Shown: positions 35,026-44,457, counted from the first letter of the stretch. The stretch: DNA of 64,000 nt from Variovorax sp. J22P240 (GCF_030316855.1 NZ_JASZYR010000004.1:186001-250000), one strand, 5' to 3'. Notes: generated by a model from the sequence alone, not told the origin. A program made the numbers and translations.

Positions 35026-35448
35026 TCAGTCCTTCACGATCGGACGCGGCCGCCCGTTGTCGTCGATCGCCACGTAGGTGAAGGTGGCCTCGGTCACCTT
35101 GATGTACTCGCCCTGTGCCTTGAAACGCTCAGCGAAAACTTCCACCGTCACCGTGACCGAGGTGCGTCCGATCCGCTCCAGCTTGGAGTAGAACGACAGG
35201 ATGTCGCCCAGCCTCACGGGCTGCTTGAACACGAATTCGTTGACGGCCACGGTCGCCATCCGGCCCTTGGCGTGGCGTGCCGGGATCACCGAGCCGGCCA
35301 GGTCGCACTGCGCCATCACCCAGCCGCCGAAGATGTCGCCGTTGGCGTTGCAGTCGGCGGGCATCGGAATCACCTTGAGCACCAGTTCCATATCAGCCGG
35401 AAGGCTTTTGAGCGTGGCGGTGAGGTTGGCACTGGAAGTGGCGGACAT
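35026..35448 (-). CDS. Acyl-CoA thioesterase (YciA-like hotdog)
   Basis: This 140-residue hotdog protein shows NANGDIFGGWVMAQCDLAG, the YciA/BACH active-site helix with the catalytic Asp. These enzymes hydrolyse acyl-CoAs, often medium-chain. The start at 35448 gives the normal length; the frame to 35724 passes through repeat copy 4. It is convergent with the GGT gene. Confidence 0.9.
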   Translation of the reverse strand: MSATSSANLTATLKSLPADMELVLKVIPMPADCNANGDIFGGWVMAQCDLAGSVIPARHAKGRMATVAVNEFVFKQPVRLGDILSFYSKLERIGRTSVTVTVEVFAERFKAQGEYIKVTEATFTYVAIDDNGRPRPIVKD

Positions 35449-35518
35449 AGGCACAATCTGAAGAAAACGAAATCCCGATAACGGCTCAACCCCTGCAATG
35501 CACGCAGCGTGCCAACCC

Positions 35519-35620
35519 AAGGGATACCGCAGAACTGGCTCCGCCAGGCTGCCGGTATCGCCCCCTCGAAGGGGGTGGGCGAAGCGACACGAAGTGCGCG
35601 AAGCCTGGGGGGTGAGCAAC
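35519..35620 (+). repeat. Dispersed repeat, copy 4 (type A), not stop-linked
   Basis: This copy has GGCTCCGCCAGG, CCCCCTCGAAGGGGG, GGCGAAGCGACACGAAGTGC and AAGCCTGGGGG. Unlike the other five, it lies between divergent gene starts (35448 and 35639). By the orientation rule it would follow a minus-strand gene ending near 35621, but no such gene exists. Confidence 0.8.
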
Positions 35621-35638
35621 AAGCCACGATTGTCCCCC

Positions 35639-37471
35639 ATGCGCCGCAGCGGCGAAGCTCTTTCCTCTCCCCACCATGCCTCGGGCAGCCAGCCTGCCCG
35701 CAGCGACCGTTCCGACTGGGCCACGCTGCGCAGGCTGTTTCCCTACCTGTGGCACTACAAATGGCGCGTGATGGCGGCGCTCGCCTTCATGATCGGCGCC
35801 AAGGTCGCCAATGTCGGCGTGCCGGTGCTGCTCAAGAACCTGGTCGATGCGATGTCGATCAAGCCTGGCAGCGCGGCCGCGCTATTGGTGGTGCCGGTCG
35901 GACTGCTGGTCGCCTATGGATTGCTCAGGCTGTCGACGGCGGTTTTCAACGAGTTGCGCGAACTGGTCTTCGCCAAGGCGACCGAGGGGGCGGCGCGCAG
36001 CATTTCGCTGGAGGTCTTCCGCCATCTGCACGCGCTGAGCCTGCGCTTTCACCTGGAGCGCCAGACCGGCGGGATGACGCGCGACATCGAGCGCGGCACG
36101 CGCGGCGTGCACTCGCTGATTTCGATGTCGCTCTACAGCATCGTGCCGACCATCATCGAGCTCACGCTGGTGCTGACGGTGCTCGGCGTGAAGTTCGACT
36201 CGGGCTTCGTCTGGATCACGCTGGCCGCGCTGGTGGTCTACATCGCGTTCACCGTTCTCGTCACCGAGTGGCGCACGCAATTCCGCAAGACCATGAACGA
36301 GCTCGATTCCGTGGCGCAGAGCCACGCGGTCGACTCCCTGCTCAACTACGAGACCGTCAAGTACTTCAACAACGAGAACTTCGAGGCTGGCCGCTACGAC
36401 GCCAGCCTGGAGCGCTACCGCAAGGCCGCCGTCAAGAGCCAGACCACGCTGAGCCTGCTCAACGCGGGCCAGCAGTGCCTGATCGCGATCAGCCTGGTGG
36501 CGATGCTCTACCGCGCGACGCAAGGCGTGGTGGACGGCCGCATGACGCTGGGCGACCTGGTGATGGTCAACGCCTTCATGATCCAGCTCTACATCCCGCT
36601 CAATTTCCTGGGCGTGATCTACCGCGAGATCAAGCAGAGCCTGACCGATCTGGACAAGATGTTCGTGCTGCTCGAAAAGGACCGCGAAGTGCGCGATGCG
36701 CCGGATGCGACGGCTCTGGCCGGCACCGATTCGACCGTGCGCTTCGAGAACGTGAGCTTCGCCTACGAGGCCGCGCGGCCGATCCTCAAGAACGTGAGCT
36801 TCGAGGTCCCGGCAGGCGAGACGGTGGCTGTGGTCGGGCCCTCGGGCTCGGGCAAGTCGACGATGGCGCGGCTGCTCTACCGCTTCTATGACGTGCAGCA
36901 GGGCCGCATCACCATCGGCGGCGAGGACATCCGAGACGTGACGCAAGCGAGCGTGCGGCAGTCGATTGGCATCGTGCCGCAGGACACGGTGCTCTTCAAC
37001 GACACGGTCGAATACAACATCGCCTATGGCCGCCCCGGGGCGACTCGGGAGGAGGTCGAGGAGGCCGCCCGGTCCGCGCGCATCCACGATTTCATCGTGC
37101 ACACGCCGAAGGGCTACGAAACCACGGTGGGCGAACGCGGACTCAAGCTGTCGGGCGGCGAGAAACAGCGCGTGGCCATCGCGCGCACGCTGCTCAAGAA
37201 CCCGCCGATCGTGATCTTCGACGAGGCGACTTCGGCACTCGATTCGGCGAACGAGCGGGCGATCCAGTCCGAACTCAAGAGTGCGGCGCGCAACAAGACC
37301 ACGCTGGTGATCGCGCACCGACTCTCGACGGTCGTCGATGCGCACGAGATCCTGGTGCTCGAAAGCGGCGTGATCGTCGAGCGCGGCACGCATGCGGACC
37401 TGCTGGCCCGGCAAGGCAAGTACGCACAGATGTGGAGACTGCAGCAGCTCGAGGCCGCGCCCGTGCTGTGA
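35639..37471 (+). CDS. ABC transporter with fused permease and ATPase (Atm1/HMT1-like)
   Basis: This 610-residue half-transporter has an N-terminal six-span ABC membrane domain (NELRELVFAKATEGAAR) and a C-terminal nucleotide-binding domain with Walker [10 protein letters not shown], signature LSGGEKQR and Walker B IVIFDEATSAL. The sequence pattern matches Atm1/HMT1-type exporters of glutathione-linked metal or Fe-S compounds. ATG 35639 gives a start right after the repeat; the longer frame translates repeat copy 4. Confidence 0.9.
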   Translation: MRRSGEALSSPHHASGSQPARSDRSDWATLRRLFPYLWHYKWRVMAALAFMIGAKVANVGVPVLLKNLVDAMSIKPGSAAALLVVPVGLLVAYGLLRLSTAVFNELRELVFAKATEGAARSISLEVFRHLHALSLRFHLERQTGGMTRDIERGTRGVHSLISMSLYSIVPTIIELTLVLTVLGVKFDSGFVWITLAALVVYIAFTVLVTEWRTQFRKTMNELDSVAQSHAVDSLLNYETVKYFNNENFEAGRYDASLERYRKAAVKSQTTLSLLNAGQQCLIAISLVAMLYRATQGVVDGRMTLGDLVMVNAFMIQLYIPLNFLGVIYREIKQSLTDLDKMFVLLEKDREVRDAPDATALAGTDSTVRFENVSFAYEAARPILKNVSFEVPAGETVAVVGPSGSGKSTMARLLYRFYDVQQGRITIGGEDIRDVTQASVRQSIGIVPQDTVLFNDTVEYNIAYGRPGATREEVEEAARSARIHDFIVHTPKGYETTVGERGLKLSGGEKQRVAIARTLLKNPPIVIFDEATSALDSANERAIQSELKSAARNKTTLVIAHRLSTVVDAHEILVLESGVIVERGTHADLLARQGKYAQMWRLQQLEAAPVL

Positions 37472-37548
37472 CCCTTTCGTCGATCATGCGGCATTCGGGT
37501 CGCGCGAATCGGCCCCTATCCCATTCAGCCATTTCAGGAGCGATGTGA

Positions 37549-38487
37549 ATGTCCGAGAAGATTCCTCTTTTGGTGCTCAACAGTCTTTCGAGTGCCCATC
37601 AGGCGCAGTTGGCCGCGGTCTATGACCTGACCTACGCGCCGACGCAGGCCGAGCGCACGGCGGCCATTGCCGCCCACGGTTCGAAGTTTCGCGCGGTACT
37701 GACCATCGGCGTGATCGGCATCACGGCGGAAGAGATTGCGGCCCTGCCCAAAGTCGAACTGGTGTGCGCCATGGGCGCGGGCTTCGAAGGCCTCGCGATG
37801 GACGCCATCCGCGCACGCGGCATTGCGGCGGCCAACGGTGCCGGCACCAATGACGACTGCGTCGCCGACCACGCCTTCGGCCTGTTGATCGGGGTGGTGC
37901 GCGGCATTCGCACGCTCGACCGCCTGTGCCGCGAAGGCGTGTGGCGCGAGGATATTCCGCAGCCGCCCAATGTGTCGGGAAAGAAGCTCGGCATCCTGGG
38001 GCTGGGCACCATCGGCCAGAAGATCGCCAAGCGCGCGAGCGGCTTCGACATGGAAATCGGCTATCACAACCGCAAACCGCGCGACGGTTCCGCGCACCGC
38101 TATTTCGATAGCCTCGAGGGGTTGGCCGAGTGGGCGGACGTGCTGGTCATCGCCACGCCAGGCGGTGCGGGAACGCGGCACCTGATCAACGCACCGATCC
38201 TCGACGCGCTCGGCCCGCAGGGCTATCTGGTCAATATCTCGCGCGGCAGCGTGGTCGACACCGAGGCGCTGGCTGCCGCGCTACGCACGAACCGCATCGC
38301 AGGAGCGGGTCTCGATGTCTACGAAAGCGAGCCCAAGCGGCCTGAGCCCCTGATCGGTCTCGACAACGTGCTGCTGACGCCACACATGGCGGGCTGGTCG
38401 CCCGAGGCGACGCAGGCGTCCGTGAAGCGCTTCATGGCCAATGCAGAAGGCCACTTCGCCGGCCGCGGCGTGGTGTCCCCCATCTAG
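37549..38487 (+). CDS. D-isomer-specific 2-hydroxyacid dehydrogenase
   Basis: This 312-residue NAD(P)-dependent dehydrogenase has GLGTIG (about 151-156), the conserved Arg in NISRGSVVDTEAL and the catalytic His in LTPHMAGWSPEA. It probably reduces glyoxylate, hydroxypyruvate or a related 2-keto acid. It is convergent with the amidase gene, overlapping its stop by 4 bp, and follows the ABC gene by 77 bp. Confidence 0.9.
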   Translation: MSEKIPLLVLNSLSSAHQAQLAAVYDLTYAPTQAERTAAIAAHGSKFRAVLTIGVIGITAEEIAALPKVELVCAMGAGFEGLAMDAIRARGIAAANGAGTNDDCVADHAFGLLIGVVRGIRTLDRLCREGVWREDIPQPPNVSGKKLGILGLGTIGQKIAKRASGFDMEIGYHNRKPRDGSAHRYFDSLEGLAEWADVLVIATPGGAGTRHLINAPILDALGPQGYLVNISRGSVVDTEALAAALRTNRIAGAGLDVYESEPKRPEPLIGLDNVLLTPHMAGWSPEATQASVKRFMANAEGHFAGRGVVSPI

Positions 38488-39938
38488 GTCGGCAAGTCTC
38501 CAAGCACCGACGGCTGGACGACGCCCCAGCCGCAGGCCCGGTCGTAGGCATGGCCCAGGCGGAGCACTTCGAGGTCGTGGTGGATCGGGCCGGCGATCTG
38601 AAGACCCATCGGCAGTCCGCCTTCGCCGAAGCCCGCGCGCACGTTGAGGGTGGGAAGTCCCGCAAGCGTGAAAGGCGTGACGATTTCCATCCAGCGGTGG
38701 TAGGTGTCGCTCGCCACATCGCCGACCGCGGCGGGCCAGTCGAGCTTCGCGTCGAAGGGAAAGACCTGCGCCGTCGGCGCGACGACGACATCGAAGGTCT
38801 CGAATGCGCGCAGGAAGGCGCGGTAGACGTTCGAGCGATAAACCGAAGCCTGGTAGAGCGCCGCCGCGTCGAGCTGGAGGCTCTGCTCGATTTCCCAGCG
38901 GGCCTCCGGCTTGAGCCGTTCGCGCAGCGAAGGATCGGCGTACGCGGCGCCCAGCTTGCCGCCCACCAGCAGTTGACGCAGTCGCAGCCACGCGGTCCAG
39001 TTCTGTTCGCGCGGCACATCGAGCTGTAGCGGCTCGACCTCGCAGCCGAGATTGCGGAAGGTCTGGAGTGCGCCTTCGCAGAGTTCGCGCACGCCCGGCG
39101 CGAGCGGCAGTTCCGGCCACACGCTGCCGAGCCATCCGATGCGCAGACCCTTCACGTCGCTGTCCAGCTGCATCGCGTCGGGGGAGGGAAGGGCGTCGGA
39201 GAGCGACAGCGGGACCCGCCGGTCGAAGCCCGCCTGCACGGCGAGCAAGCGGGCGGCGTCCTCGACGGTGCGCGCCATCGGTCCTTCGCAGCCGAGTTGC
39301 TGCAGGAACAGTTCCTCGTCCGGAGAGCCCGGTACCCGGCCTCTCGACGGGCGGAAGCCGATCACGTTGTTGAACGCCGCGGGGTTGCGCAGCGAGCCGC
39401 CCATGTCGCCGCCGTCGGCCACCGGCAGCATGCCCAAAGCCAGGGCGACCGCCGCGCCGCCGCTGCTGCCGCCGGCGCTCAGCGTGGGCAGGTAGGCGTT
39501 CAGCGTGGTGCCGAACACCGTGTTGTACGTGTGCGAGCCGAGCCCGAACTCGGGCGTATTCGTCTTGCCGATGACGATGGCGCCGGCCTGGCGCATGCGC
39601 GATACATGCAGGCTGTCGTTGCGCGCCGGAGTGCGGGGCGCGAGCGGCGAACCCATCGAGGTCGGGAGACCCGCGGCATGGCTCAGGTCCTTCACGGCGA
39701 GCGGGAAGCCGTGCATCCATCCAAGCCGTTCGCCGCGCGCGAGTTGCGCGTCACGCTCGCTGGCCTCGTCCAGGAGTTGCTGCGGATCGCGCAAGGACAC
39801 GATCGCGTTGAAGCGCGGATTGAGCGCCTCGATCCGCGCGAGCGCAGCGGCCATCAGGTCGCGGCACGAGACGACGCGCGCGGCGATCTGGCGGGACAGG
39901 GTGCTTGCATCCAGGGCGAGAAGGTCGTCAGCGTGCAT
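38484..39938 (-). CDS. Amidase (amidase signature family)
   Basis: This 484-residue serine hydrolase has the AS catalytic triad: Lys83 in AVKDL, the cis-Ser region GGSSGG (about 156-161) and the nucleophile Ser182 in MGGSLRN. It hydrolyses an amide, possibly an aryl or amino-acid amide. It diverges from a LysR gene with a 58-bp gap, so that regulator is the likely controller. Confidence 0.92.
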   Translation of the reverse strand: MHADDLLALDASTLSRQIAARVVSCRDLMAAALARIEALNPRFNAIVSLRDPQQLLDEASERDAQLARGERLGWMHGFPLAVKDLSHAAGLPTSMGSPLAPRTPARNDSLHVSRMRQAGAIVIGKTNTPEFGLGSHTYNTVFGTTLNAYLPTLSAGGSSGGAAVALALGMLPVADGGDMGGSLRNPAAFNNVIGFRPSRGRVPGSPDEELFLQQLGCEGPMARTVEDAARLLAVQAGFDRRVPLSLSDALPSPDAMQLDSDVKGLRIGWLGSVWPELPLAPGVRELCEGALQTFRNLGCEVEPLQLDVPREQNWTAWLRLRQLLVGGKLGAAYADPSLRERLKPEARWEIEQSLQLDAAALYQASVYRSNVYRAFLRAFETFDVVVAPTAQVFPFDAKLDWPAAVGDVASDTYHRWMEIVTPFTLAGLPTLNVRAGFGEGGLPMGLQIAGPIHHDLEVLRLGHAYDRACGWGVVQPSVLGDLPT

Positions 39939-39950
39939 GGCGAAAACGGG

Positions 39951-39968
39951 CTCCGTAAGTCGTCGGAG
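39951..39968. promoter_or_regulatory. Inverted repeat in the amidase/LysR gap
   Basis: CTCCG (39951-39955) and CGGAG (39964-39968) form a dyad with an 8-bp spacer in the 58-bp divergent gap, consistent with an LTTR site serving both promoters. Confidence 0.45.
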
Positions 39969-39996
39969 TATGTCGCAGCCCTCGCATAATCAGTTC

Positions 39997-40971
39997 ATGG
40001 AAACCAAGTGGCTCGAAGACTTTGTCAGCCTTGCGGAGACGCGCAGCTTCAGCCGCTCGGCCCAGTTGCGACACGTGACTCAGCCCGCGTTTTCTCGCCG
40101 CATCCAGGCGCTCGAAGGATGGGCCGGCACGGACCTGGTCGATCGCAGTTCCTACCCGACACGGCTCACGCCGGCAGGCCAGACCTTGTACGGCCAGGCG
40201 ATCGAGATGCTGCAGGCGCTGCAGAGCACGCGCGCCATGCTGCGCGGTCACTCGGCGGCGGCGCAGGATGTGATCGAGGTCGCCATCCCGCACACGCTGG
40301 CCTTCACTTTCTTCCCGGCCTGGGTCACGGGCCTGCGAGAGCACTTCGGTCCGCTGAAGAGCCGGCTCATCGCGCTCAACGTGCATGACGCCGTGCTGCG
40401 CCTGGTCGAGGGCAGCTGCGATCTGCTGATCGCATACCACCATCCCTCTCAACCTCTGCCGCTGGACGCCAACCGCTACGAGATGGTGAGCCTCGGCAAG
40501 GAGGTGGTGGCGCCGTGGGTCAAGCCCGACGCCGAAGGCGCGCCGCGCTTCCTGCTGCCGGGCCGTGCCGGTCAGCCGCTGCCCTATCTCGGCTATGCGC
40601 CCGGCGCCTACCTCGGGCGCGTGGTCGACCAGTTGCTCAAGGAATCGGGCACTGCCATCCACCTCGATCGCGTCTATGAAACCGACATGGCCGAAGGGCT
40701 CAAGGTGATGGCACTCGAAGGCCACGGCATCGCCTTCCTGCCGCAAAGCGCGGTGCGCAAGGAAATCCGGGCCCGCACGCTGGTGAGTGCATTGCCGCCA
40801 GAGATCGACCGCCTCGAGGCGACGATGGAGATTCGCGCGTACCGCGAGCGACCCTCGGTCCCCGCCAGGGCTGGCGCGCGCCCTGGCAAGACCGATGCGC
40901 CATCTCCGCGAGCCAAGGGCTCCGTGGAAGCCCTCTGGGCCTATCTCGTGGGAACTCAGCCGGCAGGGTGA
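39997..40971 (+). CDS. LysR-family regulator (HypT/YjiE-like N-terminus)
   Basis: This 324-residue LTTR begins METKWLEDFVSLAETRSFS and has the motif VTQPAFSRRIQALE, close to the opening of the E. coli hypochlorite sensor HypT. It probably regulates the divergent amidase. No Shine-Dalgarno is visible before ATG 39997, and a CATAAT box (39985-39990) places the expected transcription start at or near the ATG, so the mRNA may be leaderless. Whether it senses oxidants is not known. Confidence 0.87.
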   Translation: METKWLEDFVSLAETRSFSRSAQLRHVTQPAFSRRIQALEGWAGTDLVDRSSYPTRLTPAGQTLYGQAIEMLQALQSTRAMLRGHSAAAQDVIEVAIPHTLAFTFFPAWVTGLREHFGPLKSRLIALNVHDAVLRLVEGSCDLLIAYHHPSQPLPLDANRYEMVSLGKEVVAPWVKPDAEGAPRFLLPGRAGQPLPYLGYAPGAYLGRVVDQLLKESGTAIHLDRVYETDMAEGLKVMALEGHGIAFLPQSAVRKEIRARTLVSALPPEIDRLEATMEIRAYRERPSVPARAGARPGKTDAPSPRAKGSVEALWAYLVGTQPAG

Positions 40972-41168
40972 CCTCGTGTTTCATTCAGGCACAAAGGGTG
41001 CTTTGTGAGAACGCACCCGCGGCCACTTGCAAAGTGGTGCGCCTGCGCAGTGCCGCTGACCGTCGACTCGCTGTTCGATGGTGCGTGGCGCACCGGGTTG
41101 GCCCGGGTATGGCGCAAAATGCGGGCGTCTAGAATTTCGTGTATCTCAAAGTCACAGGAGTTTTCCAT

Positions 41169-42071
41169 ATGAAGAAGCAAATGTTGGCCCTGGCCGTGAT
41201 GGCGCTCGCCGCGGGAGGCGCCTTTGCTCAGGCCAATGACACTCTGGCCAAGATCAAGTCCAGCGGCAGCGTCACGATGGGCGTGCGTGACTCCTCTGGC
41301 GCACTGGCCTACACCATCGGCGACGGCAAGTACGTTGGCTTCCACACCGAAATGTCGGAACGCATCCTGGCCGACATCCAGAAGCAACTCGGTTTGCCCA
41401 AGCTGGAAATCAAGCGCCAGTTGGTGACCTCGCAGAACCGTGTTCCGCTGGTGCAGAACGGCACCGTGGACCTCGAGTGCGGCTCGACCACCAATAACGC
41501 CACCCGCCAGAAGGACGTCGCCTTCGCCGTCACCACCTACGTCGAGGAAGTGCGCATCGCGGTCAAGGCCAATTCCGGGATCAACTCGATCAAGGACCTC
41601 AACGGCAAGAGCGTGGCCACCACGACCGGCACGACGTCGGTGCAGACCCTGCGCAAGAACGAGCGCGCACAGGGCATCGATTTCAAGGAAGTCATGGGCA
41701 AGGACCACGCCGACAGCTTCCTGCTGCTCGAATCGGGCCGTGCCGACGCCTTCGTGATGGATGGCCAGATCCTGGCGGGCAACATCGCCAAGTCGAAGGC
41801 TCCGGCCGACTTCAAGATCGTCGGCGAGGCTCTGTCGGTCGAACCGATCGCCTGCATGCTGCGCAAGGACGACCCGGCTTTCAAGAAGGCGGTCGACGAC
41901 AGCATCAAGAACCAGATCAAGGATGGTTCGCTGGCCAAGCTGTACGACAAGTGGTTCATTCAGCCGATCCCGCCGACCAACACCAAGGTCGGCCTCCCGC
42001 TGTCCGAGGCCACAAAGGCGGCGTGGGCCAACCCCAACGACAAGCCGATGGAAGACTACGCCAAGAAGTAA
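41169..42071 (+). CDS. gltI: Glutamate/aspartate ABC transporter, periplasmic binding protein
   Basis: This 300-residue binding protein has a signal peptide (LALAVMALAAGGAFAQ) and strong similarity to E. coli GltI, including LVTSQNRVPLVQNGTVDLEC, GSTTNN and GKDHADSFLLLESG. It captures glutamate or aspartate for GltJKL. ATG 41169 follows an AGGAG site. A terminator-like hairpin separates it from gltJ, so the binding protein should be made in excess. Confidence 0.95.
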   Translation: MKKQMLALAVMALAAGGAFAQANDTLAKIKSSGSVTMGVRDSSGALAYTIGDGKYVGFHTEMSERILADIQKQLGLPKLEIKRQLVTSQNRVPLVQNGTVDLECGSTTNNATRQKDVAFAVTTYVEEVRIAVKANSGINSIKDLNGKSVATTTGTTSVQTLRKNERAQGIDFKEVMGKDHADSFLLLESGRADAFVMDGQILAGNIAKSKAPADFKIVGEALSVEPIACMLRKDDPAFKKAVDDSIKNQIKDGSLAKLYDKWFIQPIPPTNTKVGLPLSEATKAAWANPNDKPMEDYAKK

Positions 42072-42095
42072 GTCGCGTGGGCTGACGCGTGAACG

Positions 42096-42127
42096 AACGC
42101 CCGCCTCTTTCGGCGGGCGTTTGTTTT
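42096..42127 (+). terminator. Hairpin between gltI and gltJ (attenuator)
   Basis: AACGCCCGCC (42096-42105) pairs with GGCGGGCGTT (42112-42121) around a 6-nt loop, followed by TGTTTTG. Partial termination here would allow read-through into gltJKL while raising gltI expression. Confidence 0.75.
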
Positions 42128-42161
42128 GCGAGTTGCCTCCAACAATGATCGAGGAGTTGAA

Positions 42162-42887
42162 ATGGGAAAATGGGATTGGCAAATCTTCCTGGAAGATCCG
42201 GGAGGCAAGATACCCACCTACTGGCAGTGGCTGGTTTCTGCCTGGGGCTGGACGGTGTCGGTGTCCCTGTGCTCGCTGGTCGTGGCGCTGGTGCTGGGCT
42301 CGCTGGTCGGCGTGATCCGCACCCTGCCCGACAGCCCTTGGCTGGTGCGCTTCGGCAATGCCTGGGTCGAGTTGTTCCGCAACATCCCGCTCCTGGTTCA
42401 GATCTTCCTCTGGTACCACGTCGTGCCGAAGATATTCCCGGTCATGGCGGGCCTGCCGCCCTTCATCCTCGTGGTGTTCGCGCTCGGCTTCTTTACCTCG
42501 GCACGGATTGCCGAGCAGCTTCGCTCCGGCATCCAGGCTCTGCCCAAGGGCCAGCGCTACGCGGGCATGGCGGTGGGCTTCACCACTTTCCAGTACTACC
42601 GCTACGTGATCCTGCCGATGGCCTACCGGATCATCATTCCGCCGCTCACCAGCGAATCGATGAACATCTTCAAGAACTCGTCGGTCGCATTCGCGGTGTC
42701 GATTCCGGAAATGATTCAGTTCGCCATGCAGGCCGGCGAAGAGACTTCCCGCGTGACCGAGATGTACATGGCCGTGACCGTGCTCTACGTGATCTCGGCG
42801 ATGATCATCAACCGCATCATGGCCTGGGTCGAGAAGAGGGTCCGCGTGCCAGGCTTCGTGGTCGCTGGCGGAACCGGAGGGCACTGA
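42162..42887 (+). CDS. gltJ: Glutamate/aspartate ABC transporter permease
   Basis: This 241-residue permease has the ABC polar amino-acid uptake helices (VSLCSLVVALVLGSLVGVIR) and the FRNIPLLVQIF and RYVILPMAYR segments of the GltJ/HisMQ family. It forms the channel with GltK. ATG 42162 is used; the frame opens slightly upstream without a better ribosome site. Confidence 0.93.
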   Translation: MGKWDWQIFLEDPGGKIPTYWQWLVSAWGWTVSVSLCSLVVALVLGSLVGVIRTLPDSPWLVRFGNAWVELFRNIPLLVQIFLWYHVVPKIFPVMAGLPPFILVVFALGFFTSARIAEQLRSGIQALPKGQRYAGMAVGFTTFQYYRYVILPMAYRIIIPPLTSESMNIFKNSSVAFAVSIPEMIQFAMQAGEETSRVTEMYMAVTVLYVISAMIINRIMAWVEKRVRVPGFVVAGGTGGH

Positions 42888-42888
42888 C

Positions 42889-43554
42889 ATGAATCTCGAT
42901 CTGACCTTCTTCAGCTGGCCCGTCATCAGCGGATTCCTGCTCAAGGGCCTCTACTTCAGCGTGTTCCTGACGGTGGTTGCCACCCTGGGCGGCATCTTCT
43001 TCGGCACGTTGCTCGCGCTGATGCGGCTGTCTGGCAAGAAGTGGCTCGACATGCCTGCGGCCATCTACGTCAACGGCATGCGCAGCATTCCGCTGGTGAT
43101 GGTGATCCTGTGGTTCTTCCTGCTGGTGCCCACGATGATCGGCCGCCCGATCGGACCCGAGTACTCGGCCATCATCACCTTCGTCGCCTTCGAGGCGGCG
43201 TACTTCAGCGAGATCATGCGCGCGGGCATCCAGTCGATCCCTCGTGGCCAGGTGTATGCCGGTCAGGCGGTGGGGATGACCTATGGCCAGAACATGAAGC
43301 TCGTGATCCTGCCGCAGGCGTTTCGCAACATGCTTCCGGTGCTGCTGACCCAGACCATCATCCTGTTCCAGGACACTTCGCTGGTCTATGCGATCGGCGC
43401 GTACGACCTGTTCAAGGGCTTCGACACGGCCGGCAAGAACTTCGGGCGGCCCGAAGAGGCCTACCTGCTCGCTGCGGTGGTCTATTTCGTGCTGTGCTAT
43501 TCGCTCTCGTACCTCGTGAAGCGGCTGCACAAGAAGATCGCCATCATCCGCTGA
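42889..43554 (+). CDS. gltK: Glutamate/aspartate ABC transporter permease
   Basis: This is the second permease subunit, with 221 residues and the family helices (FLTVVATLGGIFFGTLLAL) and the ATPase-contact loop with MTYGQNMKLVILPQAFRN. It pairs with GltJ, whose gene ends 1 bp upstream, and with the GltL ATPase. Confidence 0.93.
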   Translation: MNLDLTFFSWPVISGFLLKGLYFSVFLTVVATLGGIFFGTLLALMRLSGKKWLDMPAAIYVNGMRSIPLVMVILWFFLLVPTMIGRPIGPEYSAIITFVAFEAAYFSEIMRAGIQSIPRGQVYAGQAVGMTYGQNMKLVILPQAFRNMLPVLLTQTIILFQDTSLVYAIGAYDLFKGFDTAGKNFGRPEEAYLLAAVVYFVLCYSLSYLVKRLHKKIAIIR

Positions 43555-43566
43555 AGGAGAAAAAAG

Positions 43567-44316
43567 ATGTCCGACAAAATGATTGAAATCAAGAACGTTT
43601 CCAAGTGGTATGGCCCGGTGCAGGTTCTCAACGACTGCTCCGTCAGCATCTCCAAGGGGGACGTGGTGGTGGTGTGCGGTCCTTCGGGATCCGGCAAGTC
43701 CACGCTGATCAAGACGGTGAACGCGCTCGAGCCTTTCCAGAAGGGCGAGATCACGGTCAATGGCGTTCCGCTGCACGACCCCAAGACCAACCTGCCGAAG
43801 CTGCGCTCGAAGGTGGGCATGGTGTTCCAGCACTTCGAACTCTTCCCGCATCTGTCGGTGACGGAGAACCTGACGATCGCGCAGATCAAGGTGCTGGGCC
43901 GAAGCGCGGACGAGGCCAAGACGCGTGGCCTCAAGATGCTCGACCGCGTGGGCCTGATGGCGCACAAGGACAAGTTTCCGGGCCAACTCTCCGGTGGTCA
44001 GCAGCAGCGCGTGGCGATCGCCCGCGCGCTGAGCATGGACCCGATGGTGATGCTGTTCGACGAACCCACTTCCGCGCTGGACCCCGAGATGGTGGGCGAA
44101 GTGCTCGACGTGATGGTGGCGCTGGCCAAGGAAGGCATGACCATGATGGTGGTCACCCACGAAATGGGCTTTGCGCGCAAGGTGGCGAACCGCGTGATCT
44201 TCATCGACGTGGGTGGACGCATCCTCGAGGATTGCTCGAAGGAGGAGTTCTTCAGCCATCCGGAGAACCGGCAGGCGCGCACGAAGGACTTTCTCAACAA
44301 GATCCTGGCGCACTGA
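43567..44316 (+). CDS. gltL: Glutamate/aspartate ABC transporter ATPase
   Basis: This 249-residue ATPase has Walker [10 protein letters not shown] (about 38-46), signature LSGGQQQR and Walker [12 protein letters not shown]. It completes the gltIJKL importer. Repeat copy 5 begins 1 bp after its stop codon. Confidence 0.95.
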   Translation: MSDKMIEIKNVSKWYGPVQVLNDCSVSISKGDVVVVCGPSGSGKSTLIKTVNALEPFQKGEITVNGVPLHDPKTNLPKLRSKVGMVFQHFELFPHLSVTENLTIAQIKVLGRSADEAKTRGLKMLDRVGLMAHKDKFPGQLSGGQQQRVAIARALSMDPMVMLFDEPTSALDPEMVGEVLDVMVALAKEGMTMMVVTHEMGFARKVANRVIFIDVGGRILEDCSKEEFFSHPENRQARTKDFLNKILAH

Positions 44317-44317
44317 G

Positions 44318-44409
44318 CTCGCCCCCAGCCTGCGCGCACTTCGTGTCGCTTCGCCTTCCCCCGACCGGGGGCGGTGACTGCAGACCGGCGGAGCCGGATC
44401 TGCGGCACC
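44318..44409 (-). repeat. Dispersed stop-proximal repeat, copy 5 (type A)
   Basis: On the minus strand it reads CCGGCTCCGCCGG, CCCCCGGTCGGGGG, then GGCGAAGCGACACGAAGTGC and CAGGCTGGGGGCGAGC. It begins 1 bp after the gltL stop in the standard relative orientation and is followed by an intrinsic terminator. Confidence 0.86.
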
Positions 44410-44419
44410 TCTGGAATTG

Positions 44420-44444
44420 AAAAGACCCCGCTTGCGGGGCTTTT
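44420..44444. terminator. Bidirectional intrinsic terminator between gltL and the GNAT gene
   Basis: An AAAAG-CCCCG/CGGGG-CTTTT stem (44420-44444) with a CTTG loop has T-runs in both directions. It separates gltL from the convergent GNAT gene. Confidence 0.85.
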
Positions 44445-44457
44445 CCTTTGGCGCCTT

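Noticed and set aside
35498..35638. Extension of the ABC exporter frame upstream
   Set aside because: The extra 47 codons translate repeat copy 4 and resemble other repeat-derived Arg/Ala/Pro-rich peptides.
41098..41135. TTGGCC and TAGAAT as a gltI promoter
   Set aside because: The spacer is 26 bp, too long for a sigma70 promoter; the true promoter was not identified.
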